A stretch of 64,000 nt of DNA from Phymatolithon calcareum (GCA_977006965.1 OZ345355.1:2232001-2296000), one strand, 5' to 3'; shown: positions 20,718-31,864, numbered from the stretch's first letter. The notes: generated by a model not told the origin, from the sequence alone. Translations and numbers: made by a program.

Positions 20718-22888
20718 TTACACTATCATTTCTTCTAACATATGGATTTCCAAGGCTAAAAGCAGGGGAATGTTATGGGGGGGAGTAACACTGATTTTTT
20801 TTGTTTCAAAACTTGTCTGCAAAAGCATGACATTGATGTGCCGGCAAAAATTATGAGTTCAGGCTGTATCAATAATAACTCTTGTTTACAGAATATTTCT
20901 ATTGTTTTTCACCACAAAATCGAATACTGCAACGAGAGCGACCGCTACATTGGCAACTCCCAATGTTCCGGGAACGAGGGCCATATTTTCAGCTTTCATT
21001 CTTCTTTTTATGAAGCAATTAATCTCTGCAAAATTATATCAAACACACACTATAGACGCAAATCCAAAAAATCGGTATGATAAGGGGTTCGTGTTACTCC
21101 CCCCCCATAATACTCCCCTGCTAAAAGTTTGTCAATCGCCGTTTTCGTCCCTTTTTCCCAAGATTCTTCTGCTCTTGGACTTGTCAAATTTCGTTGTAGA
21201 GTTTTCAGATTCTCTTCCGCGACCTCGTTGAAATGTTCAATGTACGACTCTGCTCTTCGTGGTGGGAAGCGGCCAAAGAACCACTTGACTGTTAGGAGTC
21301 GGTGTTTCCTGGATCGAATTTGGAGTACCGGGCTTGCTTTCTCCTTAGTATCGACAGTAATTTTTCTCTCTTTTTCTTCTTCCTTTTCCATTCATTCCTG
21401 TCGTCGGCGGTGGCTCTCGTGTTTGTGGGTCACCAGCCCTCGTACGGCTCGCTCGGTACTGCCTCTTAAGAGCTCATGCTCTTGCAGATAGCGGATATCC
21501 CTCTCTGCTTGCTGTATGTCCCCTTCTTTTCCTGCGTAATTTGCTTCCTTCTCGATTTCGTCCTTCCCTCGTATAAGCCTCTGTGCGAAGTGCTCTCCGA
21601 GTTGCGCTCTTCTTATCTTTGGTGGAGTAATTCTGCAGAGGGCTCGCATTCGGACGTGCAATCGTTTCGCGTAGTTACCGAAGGCAACAGAGTAGAACAG
21701 ACCCTCCGCTTGGTTGATCTGCGCTTCGACTGAGTTTGTCCATGGTGTGAGGTGTATCGCGTACTCCCATATGCATTGCACAAGAGCCTTGTACATTGCT
21801 ATGTTCTTGGTAGTAGCTAATCCTTGCGCTTGGACTCCCAGGTCTTTCAGTCCCATGATGATTCCCTTCGCCGCGTTGATGCGCTTTAGTGTTGCGTGGT
21901 GGGTTACTCCCGTGTTGTCGATCGTGGTTCCCAGGTATTCCAGTAGGCGGGTTTCGTGGAGCTCCTGGCCTGAGAGCCGGAACTTGCGTTTGAATAATCC
22001 AGGATAGATAAGCACTTGGCTTTTTCCTTTCTTAGTGTTCCATGTCATTCCATTTTCTGTGGCCCAACTCGTCGCCGTATCCAAAAGCCATTGCATGCCA
22101 TCGGAATTGGCGGCTTGGAGCTGCACGTCGTCCGCGAAAAGTATCGCGGGGTGCTTCGACATATGTCGAGGTGCTTTTTCCATAGCTAACGCGAATGTGT
22201 CCATGAACAAGTTGTACAAGCAGGGGCTCAGGGGCGATCCTTGGGGGACTCCGCGGTCAATAAGGAGCCACTTCTTTTCCTCGTCTCCGCCCGTTGTAAT
22301 CCAGGATGGTTTGAGCAGGTATCTGACCATCTCCGCTAAGTCTGCTGGTAGGCATTTGTCCACACGCTTCTGGAGTATGTCCCTAGGAACCCGATCGTAA
22401 GCCGCGGAGAGATCGAGAACGGCTACAAAGCGGTGTCCCTTCTTCATTGTGCTCGTGGACCTTAGTATCGCGAGCTCTGTCCCCTTGTTTCTTTGGAATC
22501 CTAATTGGAAGTGGTGAAACTTGTACCGGTTGCGTATCGCCGAGTCCATGGCAGCGTCAATTATTTTCCGCACTTGGCTTAGCAGCGATATCGGTCTGTA
22601 GTTCCCAGCTTCATGTGTCACTCCTTTCTTGTATATCGGAATCACCGTCGCTCTTCGCCAAGCCGTCGGGGTGCATTTCAGCTTGCCGCACATCTCCCAT
22701 AGGGACACAATCAGTTTCCCGCTCATTTCCGGATTTGCTTGGAGCATTTCGACTCCGATGCTGTCAGGCCCAAGTGCTTTTCCCCGTGGTGCTCGCCGGA
22801 CTGCACTTTTGATCCCTTCCCGAAGTGTCTTTGACAGTGTGAAAAGCCTTAGGGTAGGGTTCCAGGCTTTCTCTGCTTTGCATACGTT
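20718..22888 (-). pseudogene. LINE-D reverse transcriptase, TGA and MITE insertion
   Basis: A long frame (22924-21392) with GKALGPDSIGVEML, YRPISLLSQVRKII, QLGFQRNKGTELAIL, VLDLSAAYDRVPR, RGVPQGSPLSPCLYNLFMD, catalytic ILFADDVQLQA, LLEYLGTTID and LVQCIWEYAIHLTPWT. A TGA at about 21392-21394 (minus) replaces the Trp codon present in the other copy (QEWIEKEE at 53445-53470). The frame then continues EKEEEKERKI to TAIDKLLA, where the MITE cuts it (21120). The last codons up to TAA at 20720-20718 lie beyond the MITE. Without the stop and MITE this RT domain looks complete, but the endonuclease is missing through truncation. Confidence 0.85.
20763..21119. mobile_element. hAT-type MITE, 357 bp
   Basis: Flanked by the 8-bp repeat GCTAAAAG (20755-20762 and 21120-21127). 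The second LINE-D copy (about 53725-53740) has the site once, without the insert. Ends are inverted: CAGGGGAATGTTATGGGG on the left, AGGGGAGTATTATGGGG on the right, continuing to AGTAACAC. CAGGG termini and 8-bp duplications are typical of hAT elements. Internal frames have no features. Confidence 0.88.
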
Positions 22889-23784
22889 GGCAATATAATG
22901 TTGTTCCTTACACCCCTGCAACATTGCGTGTCTACACTAGTTCATACTTTATTAGGTTCATGCGTATGATCTCCAGGTGACGCTCTGCTGCCGTTCCGAA
23001 TGTATTCGATATTAGCGTCGTGCTCACGTGAGGGAACTTTCCGCTTGAATATTTTATGGCCAGCTGTCGATGTATCACCTTGGTAAACCTGAGGATGGTC
23101 GGGATCTCATTAAGTTTGTCGTACGGTATTTTCCTCTTTCTTCTTGCTTCGAGTCTCGTGCCTTCTTTTGCGGACAACATCGTCGGCGTTGGCCTGGAGA
23201 TTTCCCTTCCTGCATATGTTTGAAGGGAGCCGCGAAATGTTCTTTCTAGGCATATACTACTAGCATTAGCTTCCTAAATCGGATTTGCATAGAATCACGT
23301 CAATGGCTCTAGCCACGTCAATCTCTTCTGCAGGGGTCCATGTAGGCTTCTTCAGGATTCTTTTGAGTGTTCCAACCGTCCAATTCTTCGATTAAACTTC
23401 GATGGGTTTCTCCGAAAATGGCCAACAAACCACCTTGCGCAAAGAATTTCATCCTCACTGCTTGGTGCGGTATACTATTCATGGCGAACGTAATTTTCCT
23501 GATGCGGTGCTCTTCTTACTGTTCCCATACTCACCGAAAGCCAAATCTATCTTGAATGTCCGTTGCGGTGTTTGATTCCCGTATACAGTCGAGAGTTTCG
23601 AGTTCTAGCTCTGCCCCTGTTTCGTCTGTCTCCTCCACAATCCTGCTAAATCTTCGTCTTAGCTTTCGGAGCAGGTGCTGTCGGCACCATAGCTCTATTT
23701 GGCACAGTTTCATTAGTCTTCTCCAGTGCCGCGCTGCCCACTTCCCGAATAATATCGTTGCGATGTCCTTCTGAATTTTCACTT

Positions 23785-24755
23785 TTTTTTTTTGAATTTG
23801 GAATTTATTAAACGCCCTCAGTAACACTCATGAAACTGCAAGGGAGATGCGTTTCAGTAGCTACATTGTAGCTTCGATCATATATTCAAATACTTGTAAC
23901 CCGGGTTAACGTCGTAGCCCTAGCTGCAAAAACCCTCTCCCGTAAAAGGGCGGAGGGAAAAGCTTGGGGTCCACTGATCAGATTTCCTCAATTGGCGCCT
24001 TGTCTATTCCATGTCATCGTAAAAGACGATAGTGAAGAAGAGTAGCTTGTCTAGAGCTTTTTCAGTGATATCAATCTCCTCTTTGGTCAGTTGATATCTT
24101 CCGAGGTATTCTTCCAGGTTGCTCATGAGGATTGGTACAGTATCACCGAACTTGTCTGTCAGAAGTGATGTGCTCATTGGGGGAAACCGACCGAATGCCC
24201 ACTTTACCGCTAATTGGCGGTGCCGTGTTTTCGGGAGTCTGATAATCGCCGGGGTGGACCCAGGCAGATCGTAGGGAATTTTTCTCTTTCTGTTGGACTC
24301 CGAGACGTCTCCTTCGTCTTTAAAGAGCAATGTCCTCAACGATTTTGCTGAAACTCCCTGATTTAGGAAAGTCAGTGCCGTCTCGAATAGATCGTACTGT
24401 AGCATTGCCGATATGTCTCTACTAACCCATTGTAGTTCACCCACATCTCTTTCCTGGATTGGGACGGCCAGAAGGCTCCTTTTCTTTGATCTCGCTCGTT
24501 CCAGCATTTTGAGTTCTAGAACGAGTCTCCTGTTTTCGGCGTTGTGAATTTGGCAAAGAAGGCGAAGTCTGACATAGCGGTTTTTCGATATTGGACCGAA
24601 TACTTGTGCGAAAAATGTTTTCTCTACTTCTGCGATAGCTGTCTGGACTCTCGGCGTCCATGGCGTCAGGTGCATTGCATACTCCCATCTTGGTTGTATC
24701 AACGCCTTGTATGTCTTCACTGCTTTCAAGGGGGTATCTTGGCGTGTCGGATGCT
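23785..24755 (-). mobile_element. LINE-B-related element, 5'-truncated
   Basis: Inserted in LINE-C with the 14-bp duplication CTGAATTTTCACTT (23771-23784 and 24756-24769). A T-run at the left end is the poly(A) tail. Copy 1 (11290-11320) is the empty site. Confidence 0.88.
24004..24729 (-). CDS. RT C-terminal part of LINE-B-related element
   Basis: 241 open codons: LIQPRWEYAMHLTPWT, AQVFGPISKNRYVRLRLLCQI, NRKRKIPYDLPG, VKWAFGRFPPMST, ending IVFYDDME. This is the region downstream of the RT palm, so the fragment has no catalytic residues. About half identical to the LINE-B RT C-terminus at 6699-7450 by eye. The ATG is incidental: the real protein began far upstream. Confidence 0.8.
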   Translation of the reverse strand: MKAVKTYKALIQPRWEYAMHLTPWTPRVQTAIAEVEKTFFAQVFGPISKNRYVRLRLLCQIHNAENRRLVLELKMLERARSKKRSLLAVPIQERDVGELQWVSRDISAMLQYDLFETALTFLNQGVSAKSLRTLLFKDEGDVSESNRKRKIPYDLPGSTPAIIRLPKTRHRQLAVKWAFGRFPPMSTSLLTDKFGDTVPILMSNLEEYLGRYQLTKEEIDITEKALDKLLFFTIVFYDDME

Positions 24756-26284
24756 CTGAATTTTCACTTCTGCTTTTGACGCACCAATTGTGTCCGTTGT
24801 TATTTTCGCAGCGTTCTCATATACTGGCCTGATAAAAGCTTTGAAGAGCCAGATGCTCTTTTTGGTGCTATATCCTCTTATTGTCAGGCCTAGGTTACTC
24901 ATGAGATGTACTTTGGCGCTTTCGCTTTTGAATCGCTCCAGAAGCCTGGCGTCCCGAATACTGTTCGCGTCAATTGTCGTCCCGACACATTCTTCAGTGC
25001 GCCGTATTTCAATTTCTTCGTCTGCCAGTATGATGGGTTTTCTGATCCTTCGACGCGGGCGTCTGACTAAACATTTTCGGGTCGACCACGTCATCCGATA
25101 TACCCGTGCCCATTCGGAGCATTCCTGGAGCATTTTCTGTGGTACTTCTTCGTTCCTTGTCATTATTATGACGTCTTCTGCGACCCTGTTTAAACGAAGG
25201 CTCGCGTTAGAATCATTGAGGTTAATTACCGTGACTCTTTCTGCCAGTGCATCCATGAAGATGTTGAAGAGTGTGCGGCTAATGGGGATCCTTGGGGACT
25301 CCGCGCTCGCTTGTCCCCTGAGTTCTTCCTGCGTCGTTCATAACAGTGAATGTAGTCTTCTGCAGCGAAAAGGAGGCAAGTGATGCGACATTTGCTTAGA
25401 GTCTGAGATCGATTTCTCGCATAAGCTCCTCTCTTGGGACTCAGTCGTATGCTGACTTTAGGTCCAACACGGCTTTTGTGCTCCTTCCTTGTTTCAAGGT
25501 TGCTATGTAACGGATGAGGGCCTTTCCGTGCCATTTCTGGGCTGGAAGCCCATTTGGGATCTGTTGAATCCATATTCCTTCCAAGTCAGTTTCCCCACTG
25601 CTGATTCAAATATGTTGCGACCGTGCGATAATAGAGAAATTGGTCTGTAGCTTTTCGGTCAGCTTGGATATCCTTTCTTGAATATTGGAACCACCAGTGC
25701 CTTACTCCAATCGTCAGGCCAGCAGCCGAGCTGGCCGGCGTTTGTGATCGTAGCTAACAGGAAGCTACAGGTATCCCAGCATGATATATCGTAATCTACT
25801 ATATGTTGAAACTTAATGCCCTCATTCAAAAAGTCGCGAGAACCCCATAAATGGGTATGTTCTCGTGTTCCGAGAGAGCAAATGATATCTACGTTTGAAT
25901 AGGTAATATTACCGAACCCTTTCTCCAGTGTAAAGTATTACCTTATAGTCAGTCACGCCCTTGGTGAAACAGACTGTGGAGGAAAACTTACGATCTTCGA
26001 ATATTTGTGAAGAGAGAATGATTATCACGTGAGGGAGAATACTTCGCTTTTGAAATTCCCACCTGATTGTTCTACTTTATTCACTGAAGTAAAAAGCAGG
26101 GGTTGTCAAATGCATAAAAAACAAGACTCTGTGTTTTTCGGCGGTGATCTTTGCGTTGCACACGCTTGGAATCTCTCCAAAGACGATCTACTGCGCCATA
26201 GAAAATTGGAAGACGTGGGCATCCCACCCCGCATCACACTGTGCTCACAAAACAAAAGAAAGAGAACATGAAAATGCGAGTGAG

Positions 26285-26728
26285 TTAACTCAAAGGGAGA
26301 CGGAATGGTACGCAGGCGTTGAAACGTACCGAGAAAAGAGCTTCGTTCTTGAAATTCATGACATGTGCAGAGCCGTTTGAGCACGAGATCTGGTACTCAT
26401 AAGCAGTTGTAAGCTCACGAAACTCTTCTCTATCACTGGTTGGCCACAGATTGGCATGATTGCGTCTCCGAATCGGACGACGCCAACGACCTCGACGACC
26501 TCGGCGACGATAGCTGAGCCCCTCAATGAAACTTAGATCGCATCCATTTGGCTTGGGCACAGACACTTTCTGAGAATCTGTGATGAGCTTGGCGACCGGT
26601 AATGACCCGTTATTTTCGCAGAGCATGAGAACTCCGTGCAGAATTGGAGGCGTTCTAATCTCTATGGCTTCAGTGAATAGAAGCATGGAGAGAATGAGCA
26701 GAATACTGCATGCTGTGATGCTGCCCAT
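26285..26728 (-). CDS. Small secreted Arg-rich protein, copy 2
   Basis: 147 residues, nearly identical to the product of 12832-13275, with Ser/Pro and Gln/His type changes only. Same signal peptide (MGSITACSILLILSMLLFTEA) and same basic run (RRRGRRGRWRRPIRRR). No frame damage. Function unknown. Both copies keep start, stop, TATA box and spacing, so either both are functional or the duplication is too young for decay. Confidence 0.62.
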   Translation of the reverse strand: MGSITACSILLILSMLLFTEAIEIRTPPILHGVLMLCENNGSLPVAKLITDSQKVSVPKPNGCDLSFIEGLSYRRRGRRGRWRRPIRRRNHANLWPTSDREEFRELTTAYEYQISCSNGSAHVMNFKNEALFSVRFNACVPFRLPLS

Positions 26729-26829
26729 CGTCGCAGGTGTGGGAGAGCTCCGGGCAAGAACTAGATAATCAGGGAAGCTTGTTCGAGTTTTTTGAGCAAA
26801 GGAATCGACAAAGAGACGGCTCCCTACTA

Positions 26830-26836
26830 TTTTATA
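26830..26836 (-). promoter_or_regulatory. TATA box, secreted protein copy 2
   Basis: TATAAAA on the minus strand, 102 bp before the ATG at 26728, as in copy 1. Confidence 0.45.
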
Positions 26837-26852
26837 GGCTCAAAAGGGAAAA

Positions 26853-28431
26853 GCGTATAGATTGTGGGGGAGGGGGAGCGTTGCTTGATTATCTTCCACA
26901 TATCACTTTCCTATTGTAGATTTTGTAACTTTTGATACATCGTTCTTATTAAGACATGTCATCTTTCAAAGGTGCTCAAGTCATTCTGAAGCCAACATTA
27001 CCCAGCACTTGGTGTAGATACAATATGCTCCTAAACCATTTTTCTCAAAATTATGGAAGTCTAGATCGTAGTTCTCAGCACTGCTTAATGGTGATTGCAT
27101 TTGAACCGCGCTTTTCCTGAGCTAACGATATGGCTATGTTGCCGGTCATTGATTGTTTCTTTTGAAGAAAAGTGAGAGAAAATCAGAAGGGTTTGATTAA
27201 AGTCACGATTCCAGTCGTAAAGACTGGAAAAATTATCTAGAAATTTTGAAGATGAACTTCCTTGAAAAGCAGATCAGCTCTTACTTCCATATCTTGAACT
27301 TGAATGCTACCAAAGTGGCATTTGCTTTTCAAATGATTATAAATAAGCGAATTGCATGCCACTGATGCGAGTTTGAGTGAATGAACTTTTTAAGGTCCGC
27401 GAAGAAGGGTCTCATCTCGCAGGCCAATTACGCAAAAATGGTTTTGTCACACGACACCAATTATATTTTGTTCTACAGTTGCTCCAGTCGAGAGAACACT
27501 TATGCATGCGGGCTAGACTGATTTCTTTTTTAGTGGTTTGTAAATTTCGCAGAAAGACGTGCTTTGTCCGTCTATTAGTGTCGGAGTAGAAAGTGTCATC
27601 ACCACATGACTTCACTGACACATGGAAAAGATCGATTTTGGTTTTCCACTGAATGAACGCTGTCTAAAATGTTCCATTTCCAACGTCTTAATTCTCTCTG
27701 TTAGTGCGACACTAAAAAATCGCAGGAGTTCGATCTAGAAGTAAGAACAAACTGGAAGTAATTTTGCCTCGTTTCATGTTAGAAGACCAGGTAACGCCTT
27801 GAGGATTCAATGTTGGGGGCTCGAGCACAAGCTTCCCCAATTACAATCGCTCCCGAATAGAGGTCGAGTGTTAGTGGGACAGTAAATAGTCTCGGGAGTG
27901 CGATCCAGACGCAAATACCTACCGAAACTTCGTAGCTGAGTAGTTTTGTTTCCTGCACTATCAATATTCGACGCATCTCCCTTACAGTCTCAAGATTGTT
28001 CCTGAGGGCGTTTCATAAATCATTGTTCGAGTTCACCGTAAATTAGGCCCCTCAGTCCCGTTGCGTCTGTTGTTGAAAACGTCGCAATTGAATGATACTT
28101 CCCAGGTTCGAAGTGCGCTAGTGATCAAGGTGTGTGTAGAAAGAGGGAAAGTGTGGGACAGTGCACTGATTACGACTTTAACCTTTTTCTATGATTACAT
28201 AAAAGCAAGCTCAAAAACCCAAGTTCACGACCAGAATCAATATTGACAGTCGTTTGATCAGAAATTATTGTTTCAGGGCTTGGAGATTTCTACTGCTCGT
28301 CGTATCGGACAATCAGTTCTTTTGAAGAAACGCGGAACAAGCACCCGGGCGCAAAACTTAATGTCTATCAAGAAAAGGAAATTATTTTGACCGGAAAAGA
28401 TACCGTCGTATCAATACAATTCAAAAGACTA
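26853..28431. other. Unit A noncoding stretch, copy 2
   Basis: Same content as 13400-14246 plus 19117-19675 and 1-249, with the transposon-free junction at 27699/27700. TATAAATA at 27338-27345. No gene called. Confidence 0.55.
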
Positions 28432-28517
28432 CTACTATTGGCTTGCATGTTGATTTCTTCCCTAGTCTTCTTCACGATGAAGATTAGGGAAGAAATCACC
28501 ATGCAGGCCAATAGTAG
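28432..28517. repeat. 86-bp foldback hairpin
   Basis: Two ~42-bp arms (from CTACTATTGG at 28432 and back to CCAATAGTAG at 28517) pair with about four mismatches around a tiny loop near 28475. A second small hairpin (CAGACTT-TTG-AAGTCTG) follows at 28518-28534. Absent from unit A copy 0. Confidence 0.8.
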
Positions 28518-29649
28518 CAGACTTTTGAAGTCTGATGGTGCGTTTTTTGGTTCGTAAATAAGATAATAACAATTATTTTGCATTTCTTTTTCGATAAAAA
28601 CCAATACCGAAACCGTTGACATTTAGGCCAGCTTTGCGTATCCCAAGAACATATAAACACTTTCTTTCATCTGGCTTTGTGGTCTGCGACACTGTCCACT
28701 TCTGGACGAAAACGAATTGTTCTCGAATTGGACGAACTAAATTAATCAAAAGCATATACTGATTACACCTCCTGAAAAATAACTTACACGATCACACAAC
28801 TGTCTATCTTTTTCGAAAGGGAAATGGAGTAGTTGAATATACAGCAGCCTGATACTTCGGTAATCCATGCTTTCCACTAGCTGAGATAACGAGAATGATT
28901 GCTAGATTTCACATTACTCCTCTTGCCCGACGGCTCCCCGCGCTCCACACCTCTACCCCACATCTCGTTCCTGGTCTTGCGCTTTCCATGACCACACTAA
29001 ATGTGAAGAGAAGATCACTGTGGCCGATTTCGATTCAGTGCTACTGTTGCGCAGCAGAAACATGACACGTGTGCCAAGGGAATGTTCCCCTGCCTGTACG
29101 CAATGCTACCGCGGGCATACTGTTAGTGTCATACGTGTCAATTGAGTGGGTATAGGTCAATCTAATAGTGGAACGGTTGGACTTGCTCTCGTATGGACCT
29201 TGGTTGCGAATCGCGATTTCCCGCGCATTACTCGTGGCGCTCGCGCGAGAGGCATATGTGAGGTGGCGTGTGGACGGCGGTGGGTATGCGGGAATGACGG
29301 CTTAGAGCGTGCAGGGTGGATTAACACAGTGAATTGGGCGCGGTGGTCTGGCGGGCATTGGGCGCAGACGAGGAGATGCTCGCAAGAGTCGGTGCTAGCT
29401 CTCATGGCAGGGGAGCGATGACGACTTGTATTTCACGGTCGCGTGCAACGTTAACCAATTTGGCTGCGCTCGGTTGCAAGAGTAATTAATGGGCGGCGCG
29501 CGTGTCGACCGCGCCCGCCAGTTGCCCTGATTTTGTTACCGGAAGGGCATTCCGGTTGGTGTTCCCGTTGCGCACGAGATGTTTTGGGCACACGTTTGTC
29601 GCTCTGATGCGCTCGCTGTGCGCTCACGCGACCGTTGTCATTCCTCTGA
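28518..29649. other. Unit A end and intergenic stretch
   Basis: To 29226 it matches unit A copy 0. From 29227 it becomes GC-rich with CG-rich runs (GCGCGCGT) near 29490-29510. I see no supported gene. Confidence 0.5.
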
Positions 29650-30574
29650 TTGATGCCGGGGCAGTTCCTCGCGTGTTGTGTGGGTGGCGTGTATATCAGC
29701 GCGGACCATGGACGGGCAGAAGAGGGGGTTGGTCAGTTGCGGTTGTAAGGTTTTATCGATCTGTGCTCATTGCTTGTTGTGAAATGGTATCGGGTTGCTC
29801 GCTCGGTTTGTGATGCTGTTACGCTAAGGTAAACTCGCGGTTTTTGTTCGCGGTTGGGCTGCTGCCCTTTTTTTGCTGCTATCAGGCGCTCGCGATTGAA
29901 CGCAAGATTGTATTGTATTTCGCTTTTTTCCCGAAATGAGGTTTGCAGAGGTTTCAAGTCTCATCGGAGTTTCTATACATGATCAAATGTACTCCTGTGC
30001 ACAATTTTTGCAACTTGCAGTGTTAGAGGACCGAAGACGCAAAGTTGCCGTCAATAGCTGTTTTAATTCTGATGTATCAACTGGAGCAAAATCTAATTCG
30101 TTGAGAGTGGCGGCGGATGGCTGCAACGATGAGGTCTCAGTCGAAATGTTTCACAGATCTACATTTGGATTGTACGTAATCGCCAAGACCCTCGGAAGTA
30201 CAGTAGAGACCTCTTGTTGAAGTATTAAGGGTCGCATTGTATTGTACCGTCCCGGTGTAGCAAGATACGGTTCAATGACTTTCCGGTGACCTTCAGGTTT
30301 CAATTGCGGGGCAGCTTTTGAAGCCACAAGGACGAAAAGCGTAATTTCTCCCACTGATGTCATCGAGAGAGCGCTTCGAGGAGCAGAACATAATCGAATC
30401 TTGGTGCATTACGATTTCGCTGTTGCACCACTTCCCAGTGTGTTTCTCTGGCGCACGGTTTTGACGTCATCATTCGGGTACTTTGTGGCGAACTGCTGAC
30501 GTCTACTCCGGACGACGTGAATCTGACAAATTGAGTGAGCAAGCACTCGATGCTACTTAAAGCATAGTTGACTT

Positions 30575-30588
30575 TGACTCATGAGTCA
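30575..30588. promoter_or_regulatory. 14-bp palindrome with bZIP-like core
   Basis: TGACTCATGAGTCA lies 32 bp before the FAS1 ATG. TGACTCA is a classic AP-1/bZIP site. The corresponding site in unit B copy 2 (about 61910-61930) is not palindromic. Functional role is inference. Confidence 0.3.
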
Positions 30589-30619
30589 TTTCCTTCGCAA
30601 GGAAAACAATCGCTTCACC

Positions 30620-31285
30620 ATGGTCTCTCGTAATCCATTCTTCCAGGTCCTCATCGTCGCATTATTCCTCATTGCCTCCTCTCAAGCCGCTACGAATGTG
30701 TCATTGACCGACATTCTCTCGCCGGCGGACAAGCCATTCGACACAGATGGTTCCAACTTCGACATTCTCACTCGGCTGCTCAGCGTCGCCAATCTGACTG
30801 ATAGCGCTCTCTCCATGTCGAACTACACCCTCTTCGCTCCTAATGACGCCGCTTTTGTGCGCTCTGCGAGATACGTCACCAATTTCACCGGCCCAGTGAC
30901 AGATGAGGAGTCCGCCTTCGACGCTATCGTTGCCCTCGTGTGGAAGGGTGTATCCATCGGTAATGAAACTCTTGCCGCTGTGCCCCTTCTACAAAGAGTG
31001 CTTCTGTACCATGCTGTGAGTGGTTCCGTGGTTTCGGATATGTTGTTAAACAACTTGACTTTCGTGGACACCCTTGCTGCAGACGGGATGCTTCGCTTCC
31101 TTAATGTGGGGACGGGAGAGCTCGTGGACAACAGCCCAGGAACGCCAAATCCCGTTTTCGTATCTGACATGGTAGATATTAAGGTCAAGAATGATGTTGT
31201 TGTTCACGTCATTGATGCGGTGTTGATTCCTTTGCCCGTCGAGGTTCCGTTGAAGAAGCTGTTTTGTAGCTCCGATGGCGCGTAA
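30620..31285 (+). CDS. Secreted fasciclin (FAS1) domain protein
   Basis: 221 residues. Residues 1-23 form a signal peptide (MVSRNPFFQVLIVALFLIASSQA), so the protein is exported, probably to the cell surface or wall. The rest is one FAS1 domain, an adhesion module: an H1-like box YTLFAPNDAAF (about 76-86), LLYHAVSG (about 137-144) with the conserved Tyr-His, and the terminal H2-like strand VVHVIDAVLIP (about 195-205). Several N-glycosylation sequons (NVS, NLT, NYT, NFT, NET). The ATG at 30620 directly precedes the signal peptide. An upstream in-frame ATG at 30581 would place 13 polar residues before it and is less likely. No GPI signal is evident at the end (CSSDGA). Open and undamaged, unlike its copy at 62992. 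Confidence 0.88.
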   Translation: MVSRNPFFQVLIVALFLIASSQAATNVSLTDILSPADKPFDTDGSNFDILTRLLSVANLTDSALSMSNYTLFAPNDAAFVRSARYVTNFTGPVTDEESAFDAIVALVWKGVSIGNETLAAVPLLQRVLLYHAVSGSVVSDMLLNNLTFVDTLAADGMLRFLNVGTGELVDNSPGTPNPVFVSDMVDIKVKNDVVVHVIDAVLIPLPVEVPLKKLFCSSDGA

Positions 31286-31641
31286 GCGAGATATGGATCC
31301 ATTACCCATAAGTTTATGTTTTTGCAAGTGCTGATATTTCGGCAATGAAACCAGCGTTGGTTCCGTTGAATCCGAAAAGTTAGCCCTCATGTTTTAACCA
31401 TGAATAGCTCTGAAACAGTAAAAAGGCGCATTGCCGTATATATGTTAGCCCTGTACATTGTACGGACTAATACACTACGTAGATCTCGTCATCAAGTTTA
31501 TGCTGTATGACGAAGGCATTGAAATCAAGAAGCCAGGATTCGGAAATATTTAGTAAGCGTTCTCAAAATTGGAGAACCTGCTGGGGGCTCCGACATCCTC
31601 AGTGAGGATGCCTTGTCCTTATAATTATTGCTCCGTTTCGT

Positions 31642-31728
31642 CCACCTGTAGTATAGTGGTTCAACTGCCTCTGGGGGGTGCGCACAGGGACCAAGAGAAA
31701 GGTTCTGGGTTCGAATCCCGGGTGTGCC
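31642..31728 (+). tRNA. tRNA-like sequence, probably degenerate or SINE-derived
   Basis: TAGTATAGTGG (31649-31659) fits an A box and GGTTCGAATCC (31708-31718) fits a B box with a good T arm (CTGGG-TTCGAAT-CCCGG). The interval is about 15 nt longer than in a standard tRNA, and the expected acceptor stem does not pair (CCACCTG against GTGTGCC). No anticodon can be assigned. More likely a tRNA pseudogene or SINE head than a functional tRNA. Confidence 0.3.
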
Positions 31729-31864
31729 TGTTTGCCATGAAGAGTCTGACGAGGTTTTTTCTCTTAATCTCGCGCCAGGGGGCGTTTCGCGTGTGGGATT
31801 TCTTCATTGCACAAGGGTTCCGAGCTAATTACAGTGCGTTAGAATAGAGCAGAATTCTGTTCGT

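Larger units (their letters stand above)
20626..22890 (-). mobile_element. LINE-D, 5'-truncated, minus strand
   Basis: Matches the plus-strand LINE-D at 51945-53846 throughout. The AT-rich 3' end (20626-20640) corresponds to 53830-53846. The 5' break is at about 22890, inside the linker before RT. It contains an hAT-type MITE at 20763-21119. Confidence 0.85.
22930..25790 (-). mobile_element. LINE-C with LINE-E, unit A copy 2
   Basis: Second copy of the decayed LINE-C/LINE-E block (compare 10450-12330). 22932-23180 is LINE-E RT C-terminus (RRKRKIPYDKLNE), then LINE-C RT in pieces (23531-23827, 24756-25256, 25226-25573). It lacks the 3' end present in copy 1. It is split by the LINE at 23785-24755. 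Confidence 0.75.
22930..29226 (+). repeat. Duplicated unit A, copy 2
   Basis: The most complete copy. It joins the part shared with copy 1 (to 28256) to the part shared with copy 0 (28183-29226). Only the LINE at 23785-24755 and a foldback at 28432-28517 are extra. Confidence 0.9.
29650..31620 (+). repeat. Duplicated unit B, copy 1 (FAS1 module)
   Basis: Matches 61108-64000 in order and orientation, apart from a Mutator-like insertion in copy 2. It includes about 950 bp upstream of the FAS1 gene, so promoter sequence was duplicated too. Confidence 0.85.

Noticed and set aside
20775-21231. Frames of 101 and 109 codons inside the MITE
   Set aside because: They run through the TIRs and have no features. 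The interval is a non-autonomous element.
21714-22898. Plus-strand frames of up to 121 codons
   Set aside because: They are antisense shadows of the LINE-D RT on the minus strand.
31642-31728. Functional or permuted tRNA gene
   Set aside because: Acceptor stem does not pair, no anticodon loop can be placed, and A box precedes B box in the normal order.
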